From: an uncultured Acidimicrobium sp.
GTDB taxonomy: Bacteria; Actinomycetota; Acidimicrobiia; Acidimicrobiales; Ilumatobacteraceae
NCBI GenBank assembly: GCA_903850275.1
Contig: CAINLH010000249.1
Span: forward strand, 1 to 8,012
Length of the DNA: 8,012 bases
Direction of reading: 5' to 3'
A model generated the notes under the pieces. The model did no database searches. It was given only the letters and a program-made list of their open reading frames with translations, and was not told the DNA's origin. Of this stretch, positions 1-4,809 are shown one piece after another (position 1 is the first letter of the stretch; every line of letters begins with the position of its first letter). Made by a program: the position numbers and the translations under genes.

Positions 1-1115
1 GCAAGCGCGGTAACCATTTCGGTTTCCACCCAACGGTGCGCAGCGTTGTGCCGGCGATACCTTCGGCGAGCCTCGCGAATAATTCGTGCAGACTCCTTTT
101 GGCGAAGGCGTAAAAAGCCGGCACCAAACGGAATGACCAGATCTTCTCGCAGCGGTCGTTCGCGGTCGCGCACGGCCTGCGATACAAAATCAACCATCCG
201 CACATCACCTTTAACGCGCTTCGCCAATTCGGTTTCGGCTAAACCAAATCGATGCCCTTGCACAAGATCGGCAAGCACCACTTGTTCGACTCCCGCCTCG
301 CCCAAGGACGGCAACACCTGCTCGATGTAGCGAAGGAAAACACGATTGGGCCCAATGACCAAGACGCCCTGATCCTCGAGGGGGAATCGATATGTATATA
401 GAAGGTATGCGGCACGATGCAGCGCAACCACCGTTTTCCCTGTGCCAGGGCCACCCTGAACGACCAGTACTCCGCTTTGCGGGGCGCGAATGATTTGGTC
501 CTGCTCGGACTGAATGGTTGCCACGATGTCGCCAAGTTGGCCAGTGCGGCCGCGAGCGAGCGCGGTAAGCAAGGTGCTGTAACCGCGCAACCCAGTTGCG
601 GCTTGTTGCACACTGGTGAGCGGTTCGCCACCCAAACCCTCGTCATGCCCAACGCCTAAGTGGCCCGCGCCAAACAATTCGTCTTCAATGCCCAACAACT
701 GTTGCCCCTGAACGGCAAAGTGTCGGCGTCGCGCAAGGCCCATTGGCTCGCGACCGGTTGCTCGGTAAAACGGCTCGGCAACCGGGGCCCGCCAGTCGAC
801 AACAACGGGCTCTCGCGAAACATCGGCAACAGCCAAACGGCCGATATGAAAGCTTTCGATCTCATCCGTCTCGTCCACTTGTCGATCGATTCGCCCGAAG
901 ACGAGTGCGGCATCGCCCAAATCAAGATGGGTGAGGCGCTGCAACAATTGTTCGTCGAACAAGTTGCGCTCGTAACGTGCCTGGAAAGTGCCGCCCGTGC
1001 TGGCCTCATTGAGATCGCGAATGCGCCAGGCGTCGGTCTTGCTCTTTTCAAGGCACGCGTAGGCGTGGTCGATATGGGCCTGTTCGGCAGCGAGGTCGGG
1101 GTGGTTCTGGCTCAT
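1..1115 (-). CDS. helD: HelD-like RNA polymerase recycling helicase, N-terminal part (3' end outside window)
   Basis: Superfamily 1 (UvrD/Rep-like) ATPase of the HelD type, a cytoplasmic motor that binds RNA polymerase and releases it from stalled or nucleic-acid-bound states. The frame is open from the ATG at 1115 to the window edge (371 complete codons), so the C-terminal motor motifs are missing. Visible are an N-terminal segment beginning MSQNHPDLAAEQAHIDHAY (1-19), a conserved block with VVVDWRAP (104-111) and FYRATGREPMGLARRRH (116-132), a Q-like motif IQSEQDQII (201-209), Walker A GGPGTGKT (221-228) and a motif Ia-like stretch VIGPNRVFLRYIEQVLPSLGE (starting near 253). The HelD-specific insert would begin after about residue 300. 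The spacing and the DWRAP block fit the actinobacterial class of HelD better than UvrD, PcrA or Rep. No good Shine-Dalgarno precedes the ATG; an in-frame TTG lies five codons upstream. The related rifamycin-resistance protein HelR cannot be excluded, because its distinguishing region is outside the window. Confidence 0.9.
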   Translation of the reverse strand, partial: MSQNHPDLAAEQAHIDHAYACLEKSKTDAWRIRDLNEASTGGTFQARYERNLFDEQLLQRLTHLDLGDAALVFGRIDRQVDETDEIESFHIGRLAVADVSREPVVVDWRAPVAEPFYRATGREPMGLARRRHFAVQGQQLLGIEDELFGAGHLGVGHDEGLGGEPLTSVQQAATGLRGYSTLLTALARGRTGQLGDIVATIQSEQDQIIRAPQSGVLVVQGGPGTGKTVVALHRAAYLLYTYRFPLEDQGVLVIGPNRVFLRYIEQVLPSLGEAGVEQVVLADLVQGHRFGLAETELAKRVKGDVRMVDFVSQAVRDRERPLREDLVIPFGAGFLRLRQKESARIIREARRRYRRHNAAHRWVETEMVTAL

Positions 1116-1129
1116 TTTGGGGTCTAGCA

Positions 1130-1135
1130 ATCCTA
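1130..1135 (-). promoter_or_regulatory. Candidate -10 box for helD
   Basis: Read on the minus strand the bases are TAGGAT, which fits the TANNNT form of actinobacterial -10 elements. Fourteen bases separate it from the helD ATG, which would give a leader of only about 7 bases and explain the lack of a Shine-Dalgarno. The hexamer 17 bp upstream (ATCGAG) is a poor -35. A TTGACA hexamer at 1185-1180 on the same strand is a good -35 match but has no convincing -10 at 16-18 bp. This is inferred from motif and spacing only. Confidence 0.3.
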
Positions 1136-1156
1136 CCGTCAGTTTTTTTGTGCTCG

Positions 1157-1168
1157 ATAGGGCCCTAT
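1157..1168. promoter_or_regulatory. Perfect 12-bp palindrome in the divergent helD/lipoprotein intergenic region
   Basis: ATAGGGCCCTAT is a perfect inverted repeat with no spacer, lying between two divergent start codons (1115 and 1233). Dyad symmetry in such a place is typical of an operator for a dimeric regulator, so it could control helD, the lipoprotein gene or both. It does not resemble, from memory, the longer rifamycin-associated element found upstream of rifamycin-inducible actinobacterial genes. A chance palindrome cannot be excluded. Confidence 0.35.
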
Positions 1169-1232
1169 TTATCCATTGCTGTCAAGATCCCAATACAAGA
1201 ACTGGTGAATCTCGCTATCGGCGGAGGCAGAT

Positions 1233-1841
1233 ATGTCCAGCAAATATTTATGGTCTGTGTTGCTTGCGCTGTCGGTGTGCGCCTGTTCCTCAACACCCAA
1301 TGAACTAGTTGTTTTCCAACCGCCACCTGCACCCACCACTTCCGTGGTTGTGCCCGACACCGTGGTCAATGCAGTTGATGCCCAACCCGTTGCATCGGAG
1401 CCGCCCGACATAGCGACACTTCGTTCCGATTTTGTTCGGGTGCTCACACTTCGCAAGCAATGCGGCCGACAACCGGACAAGTGCGACATCGGCAGTTTTG
1501 CAGTTCCTGGCAGCGCGCTCTATGCGGGCACCACCAAATTGATGCTTGAGCGAACGGCGGGCAATATTCGCTCCCGCGCCGGAGCCGGCACATACAGATT
1601 TCGAATAGAAAGTTTGCAGATAAACGACACTTCGCACGCGCTCGTGCACACATGTTCCTATGACTCGGTGGTGTTGTTCGATTCTGGTCAGCTCAACAGC
1701 ACTGCCGATGACATCGTGTTCAACAATCACACGGCATCCAACCGCACAGCGTGGTCTCTCGAGATGCACGCAGGGCATTGGAAATGGGTAAGCGGCGAAG
1801 TTCTCGAATCATTTTTTGGAGGCGACATATGCGGTTTCTAA
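1233..1841 (+). CDS. Putative lipoprotein with a C-terminal domain of unknown function (possibly NTF2-like)
   Basis: A 202-residue exported protein, probably anchored to the outer face of the cytoplasmic membrane. It starts with K4, a hydrophobic stretch (about 5-17) and VCAC (15-18), in which A17 precedes the likely lipidated C18; C16 is a less likely alternative. A Pro/Val/Thr-rich linker (about 20-58) tethers a folded region (about 60-200). That region contains DFVRVLTLRKQC (66-77), Cys at 77, 84, 141 and 200, and a C-terminal W-rich part (W174, W183, W185). The pattern of alternating hydrophobic strands ending in a WxWVSGEV segment recalls NTF2/SnoaL-like folds, but this is inference only. 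GGAGG at 1223-1227, 5 bases before the ATG, decides the start. The 3' end overlaps the next gene by 13 bp, so the two are probably co-translated and may act together in the envelope. No specific function can be assigned. Confidence 0.8.
   Translation: MSSKYLWSVLLALSVCACSSTPNELVVFQPPPAPTTSVVVPDTVVNAVDAQPVASEPPDIATLRSDFVRVLTLRKQCGRQPDKCDIGSFAVPGSALYAGTTKLMLERTAGNIRSRAGAGTYRFRIESLQINDTSHALVHTCSYDSVVLFDSGQLNSTADDIVFNNHTASNRTAWSLEMHAGHWKWVSGEVLESFFGGDICGF
1818..1822 (+). promoter_or_regulatory. Ribosome binding site that fixes the start of the exported protein at 1829
   Basis: GGAGG lies inside the end of the lipoprotein gene, 6 bases before the ATG at 1829. It favours 1829 over the upstream in-frame ATG at 1751 and over the ATG at 1842, which directly follows the lipoprotein TAA. 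Starting at 1829 also gives a complete signal peptide. Confidence 0.75.
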
Positions 1842-2680
1842 TGAGCACCAAGCGTTGTGGCGTTGTTATTGGCGTAAGCCTCACAGCGCTCTTGATATCA
1901 AACGTTGCATCGGCAACCGACAACGAAAGCGTCAGCTTGGACGCGGGGTCGCGCGGAGATCAGATCATGGCGGGCGTGCAGTTTGGTGCACCGCCAGGTG
2001 TGCGCGGTGATGCCAACGATGATTGCGAGTGGTCGGTTTCAATCCCCCGCGATGCGAAGCTTGGCGAGGGTTCGGAAGTTACAAAAACTGTTGGCTCTAT
2101 CACCTATCGGTTGTACGACTACTCGTGCACGGTGCCCGTTGCATCGACAACATTCCACTGGATTCCCGAAGTGTCCACCACGCAACTGGGCAGGCAAGCA
2201 GCATCGGTTGTTTACGACAATGTCCCCGCTCCTTGGGGAAACTTCGCACCTCCCGCGCGCCGCGGCGTTGTCAACCTCGACATGTGGCTGTGGGTAAACC
2301 CGTTGTTATGGATCCCCATCAGCGTTACTGCCGGCATCCCCACCCCCGCGGGATACATCGCTGTCACCACCACTGCAACACCAAAGAAAATCATGTTCGA
2401 CCCGGGCGACGGCAAACTGGGCACAGGCCCCGTCGAATGCGACGGCCCAGGATTGGTGTGGCTGTCGCAATTTGGCGACTACCTGCCTTCAACATGCATG
2501 TACAAATACACGCACGCGTCTTCAATGCATCCAAGTGGTCTGTTTCCTGCAACATTTTCAGTGCAATGGCACATCACATGGAAATCCAATGTCGGCGCAC
2601 ATGGCACCATCGGCGATCTCACATTGGATTCATCGCACCAAATGCTGATTCGTGAAGTGCAGGCGCTCGTCAGCCGTTAG
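1829..2680 (+). CDS. Sec-exported protein of an uncharacterised actinobacterial family
   Basis: A 283-residue protein with a clear signal peptide: basic start (MRFLMSTKR), hydrophobic core (about 11-26) and a VASA cleavage site before T30. The mature part has four cysteines (C66, C100, C204, C223) that could form two disulfides outside the cell. The most distinctive part is FDPGDGKLGTGPVECDGPG (190-208), then STCMYKYTHASS (221-232) and a WHITWKS strand (247-253), ending in REVQALVSR. A similar order (GDG, a Cys before GPG, a second Cys before YxY and SS, a WxxxW strand, a final E-x-Q) is one I associate with exported actinobacterial proteins often loosely named ATP/GTP-binding; there is no Walker A here to justify that name. 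No second membrane anchor or sorting motif is seen. Overlap with the lipoprotein gene implies joint expression. The start at 1829 rests on the GGAGG and the signal peptide. Confidence 0.82.
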   Translation: MRFLMSTKRCGVVIGVSLTALLISNVASATDNESVSLDAGSRGDQIMAGVQFGAPPGVRGDANDDCEWSVSIPRDAKLGEGSEVTKTVGSITYRLYDYSCTVPVASTTFHWIPEVSTTQLGRQAASVVYDNVPAPWGNFAPPARRGVVNLDMWLWVNPLLWIPISVTAGIPTPAGYIAVTTTATPKKIMFDPGDGKLGTGPVECDGPGLVWLSQFGDYLPSTCMYKYTHASSMHPSGLFPATFSVQWHITWKSNVGAHGTIGDLTLDSSHQMLIREVQALVSR

Positions 2681-3176
2681 GAACAGCAATTGCGGCAACG
2701 CGAGCATCCAACACGCGAACAAGATCGCTTGGCGAAAGTTCAACGTCAAGACCACGCTTGCCACCGCTCACAAACATGGTCGTCAACAATTCTGCAGACT
2801 GATCAACAACAGTTGTAAGTTTTTTTCTCTGTCCAAACGGGCTGATTCCACCAACGACGTAACCAGTAATCCGCTGCGCCACCTGAGCGGCCGCCATCTC
2901 GCAGCGCTTTGCACCAATGGCCTCGGCCAGCGCTTTGAGTGAGACTTGCGTGTTGACAGGAACGATTGCAACAACGTGCGCAACCCCAGATAGCGGTGGC
3001 TCAACGCTTGCGAGCAGTGTCTTAAAAACTCGCGATTCCTCAACGCCAAGGGCTGCGGCGGCGGCCCTTCCATAACCCACATCGTTTCCCTCGACGGATG
3101 TTTGATCAAAGGAGTGGACGACAAACGAAACGCCGCGCTGCTCGAGTGTGACGAGTGCCGGTGTGGCCGCTTTCAT
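2670..3176 (-). CDS. ybaK: YbaK/EbsC-type aminoacyl-tRNA deacylase (Cys-tRNA(Pro) deacylase)
   Basis: Cytoplasmic trans-editing enzyme; family members hydrolyse mischarged Cys-tRNA(Pro) and some relatives act on other mischarged tRNAs. The 168 residues match the usual single-domain length. Family hallmarks are present: the VFKTL segment with the conserved lysine K52, VPVNTQVSLKALAEAIGAK (starting near 72), GGISPFGQ (109-116) and VSGGKRGLDVELSP (136-149). The stretch EPPLSGVAH (59-67) may be a small insertion, since this spot is usually shorter. Its last 11 bp overlap the end of the convergent exported-protein gene, so the stop codons are interleaved. No Shine-Dalgarno precedes the ATG, but a -10-like box sits 6 bases upstream, pointing to a leaderless mRNA. 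The YbaK-versus-ProX subgroup was not resolved. Confidence 0.93.
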   Translation of the reverse strand: MKAATPALVTLEQRGVSFVVHSFDQTSVEGNDVGYGRAAAAALGVEESRVFKTLLASVEPPLSGVAHVVAIVPVNTQVSLKALAEAIGAKRCEMAAAQVAQRITGYVVGGISPFGQRKKLTTVVDQSAELLTTMFVSGGKRGLDVELSPSDLVRVLDARVAAIAVPNG

Positions 3177-3182
3177 CAGGCA

Positions 3183-3188
3183 AAATTA
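3183..3188 (-). promoter_or_regulatory. Candidate -10 box giving a leaderless ybaK transcript
   Basis: On the minus strand the sequence is TAATTT, then six bases (TGCCTG), then the ybaK ATG. A TANNNT box 6-7 bases before the start codon, with no Shine-Dalgarno, is the usual arrangement of leaderless actinobacterial genes, where transcription starts at the A of the ATG. No convincing -35 is visible; that region is occupied by an inverted repeat. Confidence 0.5.
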
Positions 3189-3192
3189 CCCC

Positions 3193-3215
3193 GAAACCCC
3201 AACTCTGGGGGTTTC
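3193..3215. promoter_or_regulatory. Inverted repeat over the ybaK promoter spacer (possible operator or hairpin)
   Basis: GAAACCCC and GGGGTTTC are perfect 8-bp complementary arms separated by 7 bases. An alternative pairing extends the inner stem (CCCCA/TGGGG around ACTC) with one bulged G. The repeat lies immediately upstream of the candidate ybaK -10, between about -13 and -35, where a bound regulator would block the polymerase. It is also upstream of the plus-strand gene at 3294. It has no U-tract, so it does not look like a terminator. Confidence 0.45.
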
Positions 3216-3254
3216 CGAGTAGCAAGCGAGGCTCCGTGCTGACACACTGAACGA

Positions 3255-3271
3255 GCACCTCCTCGGGGTGC
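3255..3271 (+). promoter_or_regulatory. GC-rich hairpin in the leader of the basic-tailed protein gene
   Basis: GCACCTC and GGGGTGC form a 7-bp stem with one G-U pair in RNA, closing a three-base loop. It ends 11 bases before the AAAGGA ribosome binding site (3283-3288) of the gene at 3294. It may affect translation or mRNA stability if transcription starts upstream of it. No T-run follows, so a terminator is unlikely. Confidence 0.35.
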
Positions 3272-3293
3272 GACACCGAAGCAAAGGAAACCC

Positions 3294-3902
3294 ATGCCCG
3301 TCAGCAATTCCCGCGACACCATTTTGATTGAACGTCGTTACGCCGCCGTTTTTGGCACCATAACCGACGAATCAATCGTGGCACTCGCTGGCGGAGTTGA
3401 AGAGAAGCTGCGCGATGCGCTGGCAAAAGTGCTTGCCCTGCCAGCCGGAGCATTTGCCGAAAGCGCAACACTTGCGCAAAAAGTTCGCGAATCAATGAAG
3501 AGCCGCAAGGCCTACCTCGACACAGGCGTGCTCTTTGGTGAAGCCGCCACCGACAAGGCAATCGATTTGTTGGGCGACAAGTCCGACGACCCAAGCCTCG
3601 AAGATCTCCAAACAGTCATTCCGTCGCTGATCGAACTGTATGGTTTAGACGCAGTGCGCCTGATGGCCGTGCAATACTCAACTTCTCTTGGCGGTTTCCG
3701 CAAGTTGGTTTCAACCGACTCGCGATTCGCCATTCCTGCAACGCAGGCAACCACTTCTGCAACATCGTCCTCGCAAACATCGAGTGTCGATGCGGCCGCG
3801 CAAGAAGCTAAGCGCAAACAACGCGCAGAGCGCAAGCAAAAAGATAAAGAAGCCCGCTCCAAAGCCGATCTACAGCGCCGCGCAGCGCGGGGTCGCATCT
3901 AG
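3294..3902 (+). CDS. Protein of unknown function with an alanine-rich helical domain and a basic C-terminal tail
   Basis: I do not recognise this 202-residue protein. Residues 1-147 look like a soluble, mostly helical domain: ERRYAAVFGTITDESIVALA (13-32), AGAFAESATLAQKVRESMKS (51-70), YLDTGVLFGEAATDKAIDLL (74-93), then DDPSLEDLQTVIPSLIELYG (98-117) and MAVQYSTSLGGFRKLV (124-139). A Ser/Thr/Ala-rich linker (about 148-168) follows. The tail (170-202) has about 14 Lys/Arg in some 30 residues with few hydrophobics, typical of a nucleic-acid or ribosome contact or a disordered helix. There is no signal peptide, membrane segment or catalytic motif. AAAGGA at 3283-3288, 5 bases before the ATG, supports the start. 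It is the first gene of a run with the hydrolase genes (18 bp to the next), but nothing in it suggests catabolism, so the link may be only positional. Confidence 0.8.
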   Translation: MPVSNSRDTILIERRYAAVFGTITDESIVALAGGVEEKLRDALAKVLALPAGAFAESATLAQKVRESMKSRKAYLDTGVLFGEAATDKAIDLLGDKSDDPSLEDLQTVIPSLIELYGLDAVRLMAVQYSTSLGGFRKLVSTDSRFAIPATQATTSATSSSQTSSVDAAAQEAKRKQRAERKQKDKEARSKADLQRRAARGRI

Positions 3903-3920
3903 CTACTCGAGGTTTACAAC

Positions 3921-4772
3921 ATGACACTCCGTCTCGCAACAGTGCGCAATCGCGCGCACTTTGTAATTGGTGATAATTCAAACCCACGCATCGTCGACGT
4001 TGCAAAGGTAAGCAACAACGCACTTCCGTCCGACCCGATGGAATGCCTTGCGCGATGGTCGGAACTGCAAGCATTCGCACAGACGCTCGATACATCGAGT
4101 GCCGTTGCCGTAACGCTCGAAGAACTGGATTGCCCGGTTCCTCGCCCACGACAAATGTTTGCCATTGGCCTGAACTACAAAAAGCATGCCGCCGAAATGG
4201 GAAGCCCGCTGCCTCCCCTGCCCCTGGTGTTCAGCAAGTTTCAAAGCTCGTTGAATTCGCCCGCAGGCGATGTGACAGTGGTGGGCGAAACGGTGGACTA
4301 CGAGTCGGAACTGGTGATCATTGTTGGCAAGGGCGGCCGCGACATTGTCGAAGCAAATGCATGGCAACACGTCGCTGGTCTCTGTGTAGGCCAAGACGTT
4401 TCCGACCGCGGGCTGCAGTACATGGGTAGCCCTGCGCAGTTCAACATGGGCAAAAGCCGACGCGGATTTTCTCCGATTGGACCGTGGGTCACCGACATGA
4501 CCAACAACCCAAATCGCGACAACTTGCATTTGGGTTGCACCGTCAATGGCGAGAAGCGTCAAGATACGCAAACCAACGACATGATCTTCGACATTTCGCA
4601 CATCGTTTCGTATCTCTCGACAGTTGTCGAACTCTTCCCCGGCGACGTGATCTACACCGGCTCACCTTTTGGCGTGGGGCACGGCCACAAGCCGCCTCGC
4701 TACATGAAGCCTGGCGACGTCGTTGAAACGACGCTTGAGGGCGTTGGAACTATTCGCAATCGTTTCGTCTGA
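3921..4772 (+). CDS. Fumarylacetoacetate hydrolase (FAH) family protein
   Basis: A 283-residue cytoplasmic enzyme of the FAH superfamily. Members use a divalent metal to hydrolyse C-C bonds in acylpyruvate-type substrates, or to isomerise or decarboxylate ring-cleavage products of aromatic catabolism. A short N-terminal domain (about 1-70) precedes the catalytic fold. FAIGLNYKKHAAEMG (80-94) opens the fold, and VDYESELVIIVG (125-136) supplies E128 and E130. GQDVSDRGLQ (157-166) supplies D159, completing the expected E-x-E...D metal site. K178 in the MGKSRRGFSPIGPW region and YTGSPFGVG (245-253) are further family signatures, and the end (KPGDVVETTLEGVGTIRNRF) is typical. All visible catalytic residues are intact. 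GAGG at 3909-3912 lies 8 bases before the ATG. The substrate cannot be read from sequence: hydroxyhepta-dienedioate isomerase, acylpyruvase and 2-keto-enoate hydratase-like activities are all possible. The amidohydrolase gene begins 37 bp downstream. Confidence 0.92.
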   Translation: MTLRLATVRNRAHFVIGDNSNPRIVDVAKVSNNALPSDPMECLARWSELQAFAQTLDTSSAVAVTLEELDCPVPRPRQMFAIGLNYKKHAAEMGSPLPPLPLVFSKFQSSLNSPAGDVTVVGETVDYESELVIIVGKGGRDIVEANAWQHVAGLCVGQDVSDRGLQYMGSPAQFNMGKSRRGFSPIGPWVTDMTNNPNRDNLHLGCTVNGEKRQDTQTNDMIFDISHIVSYLSTVVELFPGDVIYTGSPFGVGHGHKPPRYMKPGDVVETTLEGVGTIRNRFV

Positions 4773-4795
4773 TTCGAGCGGCGCCTAGAGCCGAT

Positions 4796-4801
4796 TAGAT
4801 T
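4796..4801 (+). promoter_or_regulatory. Possible internal -10 box for the amidohydrolase gene
   Basis: TAGATT fits TANNNT and ends 8 bases before the ATG at 4810, which lacks a Shine-Dalgarno. This could give a nearly leaderless transcript of the amidohydrolase alone, besides read-through from the upstream genes. The hexamer 17 bp further up (TTCGAG) matches the -35 consensus only at its first two bases, so support is weak. Confidence 0.3.
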
Positions 4802-4809
4802 CACTGAAT

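Noticed and set aside
239..1051. Minus-strand reading frames at 239-652 and 656-1051
   Set aside because: Same strand as helD but in another frame, and without family motifs; they are frame shadows.
46..1127. Plus-strand reading frames at 46-330, 417-659 and 660-1127
   Set aside because: They lie antisense to the helD frame, which is open for 371 codons with clear Walker A and DWRAP motifs. Their translations are Arg/Ser/Cys-rich with no recognisable domain.
1751..1828. Upstream ATG at 1751 as the start of the exported protein
   Set aside because: It would add 26 residues wholly inside the lipoprotein gene, bury the signal peptide, and lacks a good ribosome binding site. The ATG at 1829 has GGAGG 6 bases upstream.
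1386..2146. 12-mer CCCGTTGCATCG at 1386-1397 and 2135-2146, with a shorter copy at 1903-1912
   Set aside because: Each copy encodes a V-A-S tripeptide in a coding frame, and a repeated 12-mer is expected by chance in 8 kb. No spacing or symmetry suggests a functional repeat.
2023..2655. Long plus-strand reading frame (210 codons) inside the exported-protein gene
   Set aside because: Arg/His/Cys-rich out-of-frame shadow. The overlapping frame has a signal peptide and the family-like cysteine pattern.
1829..2680. ATP/GTP-binding function for the exported protein
   Set aside because: There is no Walker A or B motif. The GDG and GPG segments are short loops in an exported, cysteine-containing protein.
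3193..3271. The two inverted repeats as intrinsic terminators
   Set aside because: Neither arm is followed by a T-run on either strand, and they lie between divergent starts, where a terminator is not expected.
3978..4601. Minus-strand reading frame of 207 codons opposite the FAH gene
   Set aside because: Antisense to an intact FAH-family enzyme, with no motif of its own.
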